DNA of 64,000 nt from an uncultured Clostridia bacterium (GTDB lineage: Bacteria; Bacillota; Clostridia; Lachnospirales; Anaerotignaceae), in assembly GCA_944378105.1 (NCBI GenBank), contig CALWGC010000017.1, forward strand, positions 1 to 64,000. Reading direction: 5' to 3'. Of the stretch, positions 9,177-17,545 are shown in pieces (within the stretch, counting starts at the first letter, position 1; every line of letters starts with the position of its first letter). The notes under the pieces are model-generated. The model did no database searches and was not told the DNA's origin. It was given only the letters and a program-made list of their open reading frames with translations. Position numbers and translations under genes: made by a program.

Positions 9177-9377
9177 TTATACGCGGGTTACGTTTGCAGC
9201 CTGAGGACCTTTCGCGCCCTGCACTACTTCAAATTCTACTTCCTGGCCTTCTTCCAAGGTTTTGTAACCTTCTGCCTGGATAGCAGAGAAGTGTACGAAA
9301 ACGTCGTCTTCGCCTTCTACAGAGATGAAGCCGAAGCCTTTTTCTGCGTTAAACCATTTTACTGTACCTTTTTTCAT
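9177..9377 (-). CDS. csp: Cold-shock domain protein (CspA family)
   Basis: This is a 66-residue single OB-fold RNA chaperone. It has RNP1 (KGFGFISV), RNP2 (VFVHFSAI) and the start [17 protein letters not shown], and the length is that of CspA/B/D. Such proteins bind single-stranded RNA and DNA and keep mRNA unstructured in the cold or in rapid growth. It is monocistronic, with its own strong promoter about 55 bases upstream and hairpin terminators after it. The ATG has an AGGAGG site. Confidence 0.97.
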   Translation of the reverse strand: MKKGTVKWFNAEKGFGFISVEGEDDVFVHFSAIQAEGYKTLEEGQEVEFEVVQGAKGPQAANVTRV

Positions 9378-9431
9378 TGAAAAATCCTCCTTGCAAAAGA
9401 AAATAATAGTGAGTTGTCATTCGACTTTATG

Positions 9432-9460
9432 AGCATACCACATACCAATAGCCCTGTCAA
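9432..9460 (-). promoter_or_regulatory. SigmaA-type promoter of the cold-shock gene
   Basis: Minus-strand -35 TTGACA (9455-9460), a 17-base spacer and -10 TATGCT (9432-9437). The implied 5' UTR is about 50 bases, short for a cold-shock thermosensor leader. Confidence 0.8.
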
Positions 9461-9497
9461 CCAATTTTTTTATCAAATTACTACAAAATACCCCATT

Positions 9498-10739
9498 CTA
9501 TTTTATGTAACCTTCGTCATTTAGCAGTAAATTGTTTAAAATTGCGGCTCTTGCCAAAGCGTCACACCGTTCATTTTCTACATTTTCCGCATGGCCTTTC
9601 ACCCAAATAAATTGCACTTTGTGTAAATCCAGTAAATCCAGCAATTTTTCCCAAAGGTCCACGTTGGACGCACGCTCCGTCTTAGTGCGCATCCAATGAT
9701 TTTTCCGCCATTTTTCCGCCCATCCCTTTGTGATGGCATCCACCACATACTTGGAATCGCTATATAGCTTGACGCGGCAAGGTTTTTTCAATAACTCCAG
9801 CGCTTTGATGACGGCCAGCACCTCCATCCGGTTGTTGGTGGTAACGGCATATCCGGCCGAAAGCTCTTTTCGCTTTCCTTGGTAGAGCAACACCACCCCA
9901 TAGCCGCCTTTGCCGGGATTGCCGGAGCAGGCACCGTCGGTATAGATTTCCACTTCCTGTAACATCCCCTTGGCATCCCTCTTTGGCGATAGCGTATCCA
10001 AAGAGAGCGTCTGCTGTGTTGCGGGCTCTTTTTTCCCTTCTTCCTTGGCGCCCTCTTCCAGGGCCAGAATGGCTGCGCCAAAGGCCATGTCTTCCGGTGT
10101 GGTCAGTTTGATGTTTTGGTAACTCCCCATCACCAGCGCCACGGGTTTTCCCATCCGCTCTACGGCCATGGCATCGTCTGTGATGGCCGCTGTATCCGGC
10201 AGGGCCTCATAGGCTTGGCAAATCAAATCCTTTTGAAACACCTGAGGCGTTTGAATGGCCCAAAGGGTTTCCCTTGGTACCGTTTCTCCCACCAAGTTTC
10301 CCTCTTGCTTTGTCTTCATGGTGTCTTTCACCGGCACCGCCAGTACCGCAGCCCCCATTTCTTTTGCTTTTTCCAGCACTTCTTCCATGCATTCCACCGG
10401 CACAAAGGGTCTGGCTCCGTCATGGATCAACACCATCTCTGTCCCTTCCGGCAGCGCTTGTAACGCGGCCCGCACCGAGTCTTGCCGCTCTTTTCCGCCG
10501 TGGACAAAGGTCACCTCTTCCCAGCCCTCTTCCTTTCCGATCTGTCGCATCTGTTCCTCATCCTCTGGTGCAATCACCATCAAATAGGCATCGATTGCTT
10601 TCATCCGCCGCAACCGCTCCATGGTCCGAACGATAACCGCCTTTCCTTCTAACGGCAGAAATTGCTTTTTCACGCTGCTTTGCATCCGGCTGCCGCTGCC
10701 GGCTGCCATTACCAGACAAATGTTTTTTCCCTTTGCCAT
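9498..10739 (-). CDS. ispD: IspD-RNase HI fusion protein
   Basis: One continuous 413-residue frame joins two enzymes. Residues about 1-230 are IspD, which makes CDP-methylerythritol from MEP and CTP in isoprenoid synthesis; visible motifs are AAGSGSRM, KKQFLPLEGK, HDGARPF and VPVKDTMK. A charged linker (about 231-252) leads to a ribonuclease HI domain with the four acidic residues in place: Asp in IYTDGACSGNPG, Glu in NNRMEV, Asp in LYSDSKYV and Asp in NERCDAL. The ATG at 10739 has a GAAAGGG site; an ATG 13 codons earlier is possible. I see no frameshift or internal stop. ispF is not adjacent. Joining isoprenoid and RNA-DNA hybrid enzymes in one chain is unexpected. Confidence 0.92.
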   Translation of the reverse strand: MAKGKNICLVMAAGSGSRMQSSVKKQFLPLEGKAVIVRTMERLRRMKAIDAYLMVIAPEDEEQMRQIGKEEGWEEVTFVHGGKERQDSVRAALQALPEGTEMVLIHDGARPFVPVECMEEVLEKAKEMGAAVLAVPVKDTMKTKQEGNLVGETVPRETLWAIQTPQVFQKDLICQAYEALPDTAAITDDAMAVERMGKPVALVMGSYQNIKLTTPEDMAFGAAILALEEGAKEEGKKEPATQQTLSLDTLSPKRDAKGMLQEVEIYTDGACSGNPGKGGYGVVLLYQGKRKELSAGYAVTTNNRMEVLAVIKALELLKKPCRVKLYSDSKYVVDAITKGWAEKWRKNHWMRTKTERASNVDLWEKLLDLLDLHKVQFIWVKGHAENVENERCDALARAAILNNLLLNDEGYIK

Positions 10740-10768
10740 TTGCTTCGCCCTTTCTTGTTTCCAAACAG

Positions 10769-10814
10769 AAAAAAGCACGAAACTTTCTGCGCTGTCTCGC
10801 CATTTCGTGCTTTT
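10769..10814 (-). terminator. Terminator between the PIN/TRAM gene and ispD
   Basis: Arms AAAAGCACGAAA / TTTCGTGCTTTT around a 20-base loop, with a T6 run on the minus strand. A related arm (AAAGCACGAAGG) recurs in the terminator at 47023-47064. Confidence 0.8.
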
Positions 10815-10843
10815 CTTTCCTTTTTATTCCAATCTTCCTAGCA

Positions 10844-11908
10844 TCAATCTTTTTTCTTTGCAAAAATCATCCGGCCAGCCGCCGTCTGCAGCACACTGGT
10901 CACAATCACTTTGATGGTCTCGCCGATGTACTTGCTGCCGCCTTCTACGACAATCATGGTGCCATCGTTCAAATAAGCCACCCCTTGGCCATATTCTTTG
11001 CCCGACTTAATCACCGTCACCTGCATATCTTCTCCCGGCAAAACCACCGGCTTGATGGCGTTACTTAATTCGTTGATGTTTAACACCCGCACGCCCTGAA
11101 ACTCGGCCACTTTGTTTAAGTTAAAATCGTTGGTCATCACAAAGGCATCCAGCTTTTCTGCCATCTTCAGCAGCTTGCTGTCCACTTCCATTTCTTCTTT
11201 TGTGTTGAAATCCACAATTTCTACTTTTACCGACGTCTGTTTTTGAATTTCGTTTAAGATATCCAACCCCCGCCGGCCACGGTTGCGCTTGAGGGAGTCG
11301 GCCGAGTCGGCAATATGACGCAACTCTTCCAACACAAAATTGGGGATGATGATTTTGCCTTCAATAAAGCCTGTTTTTAACAAGTCCAAAATCCGCCCGT
11401 CAATGATGACGCTGGTATCCAGGATTTTTGGCTTTCCGCTGGTTGCGTTTTTGCCCCTGGCGTTTTCCGTAAAGCTAATCAGCGATCCCACGCCAATTTC
11501 GTCTTTTTTCCGCCGGGCCACCCGCAACCCCATATAGCCAAACATAATATTGAGCACCACCGTAATGCTGGTACCAATAATCCCATAACCGCTGATGGCA
11601 ATGCCAATCAAATTGGCAATCACAAGCCCAATGAACACACCCGTTAAGCTTGCCAGCAATTCCTTTAAACTCATGCGCACCAGTTTGGTTTCCATGGTGT
11701 CCATTTTATGAAAAATCGCATCGCTAATGAAATGGGCAACCAAAAAGAAAAAGATAATCCCAAACACAGCTCCACAAACGATGGTGACATAGCTTGGCAA
11801 AATGGTGCTCAGTTGGGTAAAATTGGCGTTATAAATCATATCCGTCACAAGATACACCGCCGTGCCAAAGGCGATGCTGACCACCAATTCCAGTAATCTT
11901 TTGAGCAC
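10844..11908 (-). CDS. yacL: PIN and TRAM domain membrane protein (YacL family)
   Basis: This 354-residue protein has an N-terminal membrane domain of about four helices (residues 1-125), then a PIN nuclease-like domain (about 160-280) opening with ILDTSVIIDGRI and including FVLEELRHIAD and TNDFNLNKVA, and a TRAM RNA-binding domain at the C-terminus (about 285-350). The acidic PIN residues appear intact, so RNase activity is possible, though the family's substrate is unsettled. The start is GTG, nine bases after AGGAGG. It follows carD by 58 bases. In Bacillus, yacL lies near ispD and ispF, matching this neighbourhood. Confidence 0.9.
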   Translation of the reverse strand: MLKRLLELVVSIAFGTAVYLVTDMIYNANFTQLSTILPSYVTIVCGAVFGIIFFFLVAHFISDAIFHKMDTMETKLVRMSLKELLASLTGVFIGLVIANLIGIAISGYGIIGTSITVVLNIMFGYMGLRVARRKKDEIGVGSLISFTENARGKNATSGKPKILDTSVIIDGRILDLLKTGFIEGKIIIPNFVLEELRHIADSADSLKRNRGRRGLDILNEIQKQTSVKVEIVDFNTKEEMEVDSKLLKMAEKLDAFVMTNDFNLNKVAEFQGVRVLNINELSNAIKPVVLPGEDMQVTVIKSGKEYGQGVAYLNDGTMIVVEGGSKYIGETIKVIVTSVLQTAAGRMIFAKKKD

Positions 11909-11966
11909 TGCTCAAATCCTCCTATTCCGGGTTTTGATTTCTGGTAATAAAACCCTTTCTCCTATT

Positions 11967-12449
11967 CTAACAATGGAACAGTTTTTTTGCAAGATAATCT
12001 TCGGCTTTTTCCTGTTCCACGCCTTGCACATAGGCAATTTCGCTGCTTAAAATTTGTTTTGTATTGTGAAACATCTTCTTTTCTGCACTGGAAAGGCCGC
12101 GTTCTCTTTCCCGTAACGCCAACGCCCTGGCCACCTCGGCCACCGCCACCAAGTGCCCGCTTCGAATCTTTTCCAAATTTTCTTTGTATCGCAAATTCCA
12201 GTTGGACTGCAACACAACGGGCTCCCCGGCCGCCTGCTCCAAGGCAGAATCGATGGTCTGCATATCGCTGATGGGACGAAGGCCAATGCGCTCCGTCTTT
12301 TCCACCGCCACTTTGATTTTCAAGTTTCCGTTTGGAATCCGGATGACATAATGGCAATGTTCCATTTTTTGATCTTCTGCTTCTTCCACTGCATCAATAA
12401 TGCCTGCGCCATACATCGGATATACCACTTTATCTCCTTTTTGAAACAC
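11967..12449 (-). CDS. carD: CarD/CdnL-type transcription regulator
   Basis: CarD-family proteins bind the RNA polymerase beta subunit and stabilise open promoter complexes. The protein is 160 residues from the GTG at 12449 and opens FQKGDKVVYPMYGAGII, the typical Tudor-like RNAP-interacting domain, followed by an alpha-helical DNA-binding half (about 70-160). The frame extends 42 codons further upstream, but AGAAGG is seven bases before this GTG and the family consensus begins here. It heads a likely carD-yacL unit with a strong promoter. CarD, YacL and IspD are neighbours in many Clostridia. Confidence 0.92.
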   Translation of the reverse strand: MFQKGDKVVYPMYGAGIIDAVEEAEDQKMEHCHYVIRIPNGNLKIKVAVEKTERIGLRPISDMQTIDSALEQAAGEPVVLQSNWNLRYKENLEKIRSGHLVAVAEVARALALRERERGLSSAEKKMFHNTKQILSSEIAYVQGVEQEKAEDYLAKKLFHC

Positions 12450-12530
12450 ATTCACACCTTCTTTTCTTCTCCTGGTAAACACGCTTCCTTCTTTAGGATA
12501 ACACAAAAAAAGTGCAAATGCAAATTTTTT

Positions 12531-12559
12531 ATTATAGCAGTATGTAAAGTTTCTGTCAA
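12531..12559 (-). promoter_or_regulatory. SigmaA-type promoter of carD
   Basis: Minus-strand -35 TTGACA (12554-12559), a 17-base spacer and -10 TATAAT (12531-12536), both perfect consensus. The 5' UTR is about 75 bases. Confidence 0.85.
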
Positions 12560-12623
12560 TCGGAGATGTATACAAAAATATGCCAAAAACATTGGCAATT
12601 ATCCTGCCTTTGGATTGGGCATA

Positions 12624-12652
12624 TTGACAGGAACGAAAAAAAATGATAGATT
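12624..12652 (+). promoter_or_regulatory. Probable promoter of the degV gene
   Basis: -35 TTGACA (12624-12629), a 17-base spacer and -10 TAGATT (12647-12652), about 70 bases before the start codon. Confidence 0.6.
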
Positions 12653-12723
12653 AACCATAAGATACGGTTTTAAATACAACATACTGTCACCCTATGCACA
12701 ACTAACTTTTTTGGGAGGTCGCT

Positions 12724-13602
12724 ATGTCTTTTCAAATTTTCAGCGACGGTGCCGCCGATATTCCTTTGGACGTGGCAGCGGACAACTGTGTACGGATTAT
12801 CCCTTTTTATGTTTCGCTGGACGGACATACATATGAAAAAGAGCTGTATGATATGCCCCTAGAAACGTATTACCGGCGTTTCATTCAAGAAAAACTCTAT
12901 CCCCGCACCTCTTTGCCTTCGGTGCAGGATTATTTGGATGCCTTTTTACCGGTGGTGGAAGAAGGCCGGGACGTGCTTTGCTTTACCATCACAAATACAT
13001 TAAGCGGTTCCATCCAGTCGGCCCAAGTGGCCAAGGAGATGCTGGAGCAAAGCCATCCGGACCGCTCTGTTTGTCTTGTCAATTCCTTCTTGGCCACCGG
13101 CGCCCAGTATCAACTGGTGATGGAAGCTGTGCGGATGAGGGATGCTGGTTTTTCCGTAACCGAAACGGCGCAAAAAATGGACGAATTAAAACAAACCGGC
13201 CGCATTTTCTTTATGGTTGGCGGCCTGGACCATTTACAAAAAGGCGGGCGCATTGGAAAAGTCGGCGCCGCCGCCGGCAACATTTTAAAAATCAAACCAC
13301 TGATCGTCTTACAAGGCGGCGAAATCAACCTCTTGGGCGTCACCCGCAGCCGAAAAAGTGGCCTGAAAAAACTTTGCGAAGCGGCCGATGCCTATCTGAA
13401 AAAAGAAAACGGCAGCCCCTCCACCCATCAAATCACCATGGGTACCACCAACACCCCGGAGGAATTGCCGGAATTTCAATCCCTCTTTGCCAAGCAAACG
13501 GGCTGGGAAATCACTTCCCATTTTCAAATCGGCGCCACCATTTCCAGTCACACTGGCCCCGATACCATTGGCATTTGCCTTTTGAAAAAATACGACGCAT
13601 AG
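12724..13602 (+). CDS. DegV family fatty-acid-binding protein
   Basis: DegV/FakB proteins bind a fatty acid and present it to the kinase FakA for phosphorylation. The 292-residue protein begins with the family segment IFSDGAADIP, continues with PRTSLPSVQDY, and has the conserved TNTLSGS and GGRIGK elements. A GGGAGG ribosome site precedes the ATG. It is a single-gene unit on the plus strand with its own promoter and terminator. The fakA partner is not in the window, and the lipid ligand cannot be read from sequence. Confidence 0.92.
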   Translation: MSFQIFSDGAADIPLDVAADNCVRIIPFYVSLDGHTYEKELYDMPLETYYRRFIQEKLYPRTSLPSVQDYLDAFLPVVEEGRDVLCFTITNTLSGSIQSAQVAKEMLEQSHPDRSVCLVNSFLATGAQYQLVMEAVRMRDAGFSVTETAQKMDELKQTGRIFFMVGGLDHLQKGGRIGKVGAAAGNILKIKPLIVLQGGEINLLGVTRSRKSGLKKLCEAADAYLKKENGSPSTHQITMGTTNTPEELPEFQSLFAKQTGWEITSHFQIGATISSHTGPDTIGICLLKKYDA

Positions 13603-13641
13603 AAAAAAGCTTCTGTTCTTGTTTGGAACAGAAGCTTTTTT
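13603..13641. terminator. Bidirectional terminator between degV and the LarA-like gene
   Basis: Perfect 16-bp arms AAAAAAGCTTCTGTTC / GAACAGAAGCTTTTTT sit between convergent genes and can stop transcription from both sides. Confidence 0.9.
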
Positions 13642-13644
13642 GAT

Positions 13645-14913
13645 TTATTCTTTGATTTCTTCTCCCAACCAGTTGGTTTTCAAATTGCCTGCACCATCAA
13701 AGGTAAGGGTAAAAGGACCACCCAAGCAAGTGATGTCTTCCCGACCCTTCATGGCCTCATAAACGGGTTCCGAAACAGCGATGCGAGCCAAAGCGTTGGT
13801 GTTTTCAATAAAGGCTGCCTTGGCATCTTCTTCTTTTTCTACGCCGCTGGCGCGGATGGCCGTCTCAATGGCCAGCTGATCGGTGGGGGCCACGCAAGGG
13901 ATCTTTGCCTGCAACAGACAGTTGGAGGTCATGCCTGTCAAGCCCGTATCTTCCAGACGAATCTGGTCAAAGAATTTGCGGGTAATCAAATCTACTACGC
14001 CCATGCCCATGGCATTGCCGTGGGAAACTTCGGTAAAACGCAGCGCTGCAATGGTTTTAATCTTGGGTGTGGGTGGATCTGGCTGCCCTGCCATACCAAG
14101 CCGTCCAATGACTTTCGTGTCGACACAGGTACCAGAAATATTTTTCCCCGCTTCCCAAATCAGCAACGTATCCAACTCATCCACTGGCAATTTGACTGCT
14201 TTTGCTTTCACTTCAGAGAGCAGCTGTTTCTCCCCTGCCAGCAAATCCCCTGGCAAAAAGGCACGGATGGTTTCCGTTTCATGTTTCCAGTTTTCCGCAA
14301 TGGCTACCCCGAACGCAATGGGTAGCTTTGCCATGTGTACTTCGGCTGCTTCCCGGATGGCTGCGCCATACCCTTTTTGCAGGGCAATCCGATGGACTTG
14401 TGCTGCCCCCGTGGGGTTCCCAATCCCAATGGCCATCAATTTCAAAAGGCCGCTTTCGGTCACATCGGAAAAATCGGTGTGCATTTTCACCCGGTTACAC
14501 AAAATCACTTGGTCAAATTCCAACGCCAAAGGATTGCCAAAGACTTCCACCCCCGAAGAGGCCCGGCCAAAAGAAACCGTCTCCGCACAAGTGCGAATTT
14601 CTGCCTCCATGGATTCTTCTGTAATCCCAAGAGAAGCCAACACTTCTCTTTGGCCTTGGGCTGTACCGCAACCGTGGCTTCCCATGGCTGCAAACAACAC
14701 TGGCGTGCCACCGCCTTCTTTGACCAGCTGTACCAAAGTATGGATGATGTTGGGCAGGTTGCTGATACCTCTGCTTCCAACGGCAATGCCTACCGTCTGA
14801 TTTTCCCATTTGGGCAATGGGGAAAGCTGTGCCACTGCTTCCCGCACGGCTTTCTCCACATCGTCCAGCCGGTTACAAGGGCGATGCTGTTCCATGCTAT
14901 ACCAACGAATCAT
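13645..14913 (-). CDS. Lactate-racemase-like (LarA N-terminal/DUF2088-type) protein
   Basis: This 422-residue protein resembles the LarA nickel-pincer racemase family in layout. It has an N-terminal nucleotide-like segment (VGSRGISNLPNIIHTL), a His-containing AMGSHGCGT motif, and the segment GLLKLMAIGIGNP that lines up by eye with the cofactor-bearing lysine loop of LarA (GGRKSVLPGI). It is shorter and more divergent than true LarA, so racemase activity is not assured. It starts 19 bases downstream of the UxaA-type lyase and ends the operon, suggesting an epimerase or racemase step, or another role in hydroxy-acid breakdown. The start has GGAGG seven bases upstream. Confidence 0.6.
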   Translation of the reverse strand: MIRWYSMEQHRPCNRLDDVEKAVREAVAQLSPLPKWENQTVGIAVGSRGISNLPNIIHTLVQLVKEGGGTPVLFAAMGSHGCGTAQGQREVLASLGITEESMEAEIRTCAETVSFGRASSGVEVFGNPLALEFDQVILCNRVKMHTDFSDVTESGLLKLMAIGIGNPTGAAQVHRIALQKGYGAAIREAAEVHMAKLPIAFGVAIAENWKHETETIRAFLPGDLLAGEKQLLSEVKAKAVKLPVDELDTLLIWEAGKNISGTCVDTKVIGRLGMAGQPDPPTPKIKTIAALRFTEVSHGNAMGMGVVDLITRKFFDQIRLEDTGLTGMTSNCLLQAKIPCVAPTDQLAIETAIRASGVEKEEDAKAAFIENTNALARIAVSEPVYEAMKGREDITCLGGPFTLTFDGAGNLKTNWLGEEIKE

Positions 14914-14931
14914 GTTGTTTCCTCCTTCTGC

Positions 14932-16092
14932 TTATGTTAAAATCGGCGAAATCCGATACAGGCTAAATTCTCTGTGTCCCAGCTTTTCTGCCGCCGTCTC
15001 TTTCCCTTCGGCCACCTGCAAGATTTCTTGCCACAGTTTTTCTCCTTCCTCCAATACAGAGGTTTTCCGTTCCAAAATGCCCGATACGTCCAAATCGAAG
15101 TTTTCCTGCATCCGGCGATAGACACCATGGTTTGCCGTCACCTTAAACACAGGCGCTGCCGCAAAGCCCATGGGCGTGCCCCGGCCGGTGGTAAAAATCA
15201 CAATCTGCGCCCCGGCTGCACACAACCCCAGCGTGCAAGCCAAGTCATTGCCCGGTGTATCCACATAGGTCACCCCAGGCTTTGTCGCTCTTTGACCAAA
15301 GGCAATGGCATCCACAATGCGGGCCTGACCAATTTTGCAAACACCGCCCAAAGATTTTTCTTCGATGGTGGATAACCCCCCTGCAATATTGCCTGGCGAA
15401 GGTTGGGTTCCGCGTAAATCTTCCTTATAAAATAAAGCCGTATCTTCTACCCGACGAATGGCCGCTTCGATGGTTTCATACACCTCTCTTGATATACTGC
15501 GTTGATACAGCACATCTTCTGCCCCCATCAACTCTGCCGTTTCGCCAAAGACCACTTTGCCCCCGGCTTTCGTCAGTTTTTCCGTAAAAACGCCCACAGC
15601 AGGATTGGCCGCAATGCCGGAAGAAAAGTCCGATCCGCCGCATTCCACAGCCACCGTTAAGTTGGACACATCCACCGACACCCTTTGCTGTTGCCGCAGC
15701 TTTGCCGCAAATTCCTTGCAGATTTCCACCCCGCGGGCAATGGTGGTGGCCGTACCACCCACTTCCTGCATAATCAGATATTCGGCCAAAGACCGGCTTT
15801 GCCGAATCTTTCCACAAAGTCTGGCCGCATCAATTTCTTCACAACCCAAACCAATGACCAAAGCGGCCCCTTGGTTGGGGTGAATCCCCATCTCCAATAA
15901 CGATTGTTCCGAAAGCGCTCGGTCAAATCCCAACTGATCGCATCCATATGCATGGGTATAGGCATCGGCGCCCGGCACTTCGGCGGCAATTTGTTCCACC
16001 ACATGGTTGACACAAGCCACCGTAGCAATGACTGCAATGCGGTTTCTTACGCCATAGCGTCCGTCTTCTCTTTGAAACAGTGCCACATTCAT
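14932..16092 (-). CDS. UxaA family hydro-lyase/sulfo-lyase large subunit
   Basis: This 386-residue protein matches the C-terminal catalytic domain of altronate/galactarate dehydratases and the large subunit of sulfolactate sulfo-lyase (SuyB). Seen motifs are GYxRxDGRYGVRN-like GRYGVRNRIAV, VACVNHVVEQI, HAYGCDQ, LGCEEID, VECGGSDFSSGIAANPA, VDTPGND and FTTGRGTPMG; Cys and Glu residues in these motifs bind metal in the family. It overlaps the small-subunit gene as ATGA. Split large and small subunits fit SuyAB and some archaeal-type UxaA lyases, whereas classical UxaA is one chain. The substrate is a 2-hydroxy acid (sugar acid or sulfolactate), not assignable from sequence. Confidence 0.85.
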   Translation of the reverse strand: MNVALFQREDGRYGVRNRIAVIATVACVNHVVEQIAAEVPGADAYTHAYGCDQLGFDRALSEQSLLEMGIHPNQGAALVIGLGCEEIDAARLCGKIRQSRSLAEYLIMQEVGGTATTIARGVEICKEFAAKLRQQQRVSVDVSNLTVAVECGGSDFSSGIAANPAVGVFTEKLTKAGGKVVFGETAELMGAEDVLYQRSISREVYETIEAAIRRVEDTALFYKEDLRGTQPSPGNIAGGLSTIEEKSLGGVCKIGQARIVDAIAFGQRATKPGVTYVDTPGNDLACTLGLCAAGAQIVIFTTGRGTPMGFAAAPVFKVTANHGVYRRMQENFDLDVSGILERKTSVLEEGEKLWQEILQVAEGKETAAEKLGHREFSLYRISPILT

Positions 16093-16382
16093 ACCAAATC
16101 CCCCCTGCCTCTGCGGCTGTCTAAATTATGCGTATGTACACGATCCCCCGGCGAAATGGCGGCAGAAGCAACGCCGATGGAATAGCCATACTTGATCACA
16201 TCATCCCCGGCCTGCATGGCACAAAGCGCAATTTTATGGCCCTGGTCAATGGCTTCTTGCGCCGTTTGCACACCCAGTGGATGATTTTCCATGTCAATCA
16301 AGGTGACACTTTCGCCGCCTTGCACCGATTCCAGCAACGTGGCCACGGTGTCGGTTGGGTGTAAACGAAGAGCTGCTTTCAT
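16089..16382 (-). CDS. SAF-domain small subunit of the UxaA-type lyase
   Basis: This 97-residue protein is a free-standing SAF domain like the N-terminal part of UxaA or the SuyA subunit. It contains GHKIALCAMQAGDDVIKYGYSIG, with the family His and Lys-Tyr-Gly pattern, and ends near VHTHNLDSRRG, another family motif with HTHN. It is first in the operon, and its stop overlaps the large-subunit start, as expected for obligate partners. The ATG has AGGAGG six bases upstream. An IclR-type regulator is divergently encoded. Confidence 0.88.
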   Translation of the reverse strand: MKAALRLHPTDTVATLLESVQGGESVTLIDMENHPLGVQTAQEAIDQGHKIALCAMQAGDDVIKYGYSIGVASAAISPGDRVHTHNLDSRRGRGDLV

Positions 16383-16421
16383 TTCGATCCTCCTTTATTT
16401 GATGGCAAAAACCTTTTTATT

Positions 16422-16508
16422 CTATTATTTAGGATAGCATTCTGTTTTTGTTGTAAAGAAAGACAAAGCACTTTTCATCCTAATATTTAGAACACTATCC
16501 TATTTATT
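16422..16508. promoter_or_regulatory. Repeated TAGGATA elements, candidate IclR operators
   Basis: Three related A/T-rich sites lie between the divergent lyase and regulator genes: 16422-16438 (CTATTATTTAGGATAGC), 16476-16490 (CATCCTAATATTTAG) and 16495-16508 (CTATCCTATTTATT). The first is in inverted orientation to the other two. Such repeats in a divergent spacer are typical of local regulator binding. Promoter boxes here are not clear enough to place. Confidence 0.45.
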
Positions 16509-16621
16509 AAAATATAACAAACTCTTTCCCCTTTGTCAAGTCCTTTCCCCAAAAAAGAAAAATAGTTGCCAGAACCAAAAAAAACAGCTAAAATAAGAAC
16601 AATAGAAAGGTAGGCGAAAAC

Positions 16622-17425
16622 ATGGAAGGACGGTATCAAGCCAAATACCCGGTGCAGACAGTGGAAAAGGCGCTGGATATTTTGCTTTATTTAAAAGAGA
16701 ATGCCAGCGGCAACGGGCTTTCTCTCAATCAAATCAGCGATGGCACCGGCATGGGCAAAAGTAGCGTCCACCGGTTTTTGGATACGTTATTGGAGTATGA
16801 CTTTGTGGAAAAATCCGCCGATGGATTGGCCTATAAACTGGGCTGGGGTGCCTTTTCTTTGGGCTGTAACATTCCCAAAAACAATGGGCTGGACCAGGAA
16901 AAGATTGCATCGGCCTTGAAGGACTTGAGCAATCAATTTGGCGAAATTGTCAACCTTGGCATCCAAAACCAGTATCATATGATCATCATCCAACGTTTTT
17001 TCCCCGACCACACACCCCCTTCCCAGCGTCTGGTGGCCAACGTCACCATTGGCGAACGGGAACCGCTCTCTTGTACAGGGATTGGGAAACTGTTTTTAAG
17101 CGAAATGAAGGACAGCGAAGTGTTGGCGGCTTTTCGCAGCACACCGCCAGTACAGACCACAGCCACTTCCATCGTCACAGAAGAAGCCCTTTTGGACGAG
17201 ATCACCCAAGTGCGTAAGCAGGGTTATGCCTTGGACCGAGGCGAGGCCGCGCCGGATGTGTTTTGCATCGCCACACCACTGAAAGACTATACCGGACGCA
17301 CCGTGGCCGGCATCAGTATTTCCATCCCCACCGGGCGCATGGAAGAAGAAAAGCTGATTCCCATGGTGGAACAGATGAAAGAGGCAGCCTATGGCATCTC
17401 CAAACGGCTGGGGTATCCAGGATAA
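16622..17425 (+). CDS. IclR family transcriptional regulator
   Basis: This 267-residue regulator has an N-terminal winged helix (VQTVEKALDILLYLKEN, LSLNQISDGTGMGKSSVHRFLDTL, residues 10-75) and a C-terminal IclR effector domain (about 95-262) with the conserved LSCTGIGKLFLS and GEAAPDVFCIATPL segments. The effector is probably a small organic acid. It is transcribed away from the SAF/UxaA/LarA-like operon, which it most likely controls through the repeats in the shared spacer. A GAAAGG site precedes the ATG. Confidence 0.92.
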   Translation: MEGRYQAKYPVQTVEKALDILLYLKENASGNGLSLNQISDGTGMGKSSVHRFLDTLLEYDFVEKSADGLAYKLGWGAFSLGCNIPKNNGLDQEKIASALKDLSNQFGEIVNLGIQNQYHMIIIQRFFPDHTPPSQRLVANVTIGEREPLSCTGIGKLFLSEMKDSEVLAAFRSTPPVQTTATSIVTEEALLDEITQVRKQGYALDRGEAAPDVFCIATPLKDYTGRTVAGISISIPTGRMEEEKLIPMVEQMKEAAYGISKRLGYPG

Positions 17426-17441
17426 ATCTTTGGATTGTAAC

Positions 17442-17482
17442 AAAAAAGCAGGAATCCTTGTTTTTCGGATTCCTGCTTTCTT
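17442..17482. terminator. Terminator hairpin, copy 1 of a repeated sequence
   Basis: Perfect 13-bp arms AAAGCAGGAATCC (17445-17457) and GGATTCCTGCTTT (17467-17479). It ends the IclR gene and, on the other strand, the two-gene unit at 17546-18595. The same arm sequence recurs at 18753-18794. Confidence 0.85.
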
Positions 17483-17545
17483 TGTTTTCTGAGGAAACAG
17501 CGGCACATTCCATGCCTGTATCTTTCTCCACCAAACAGACTGCTT

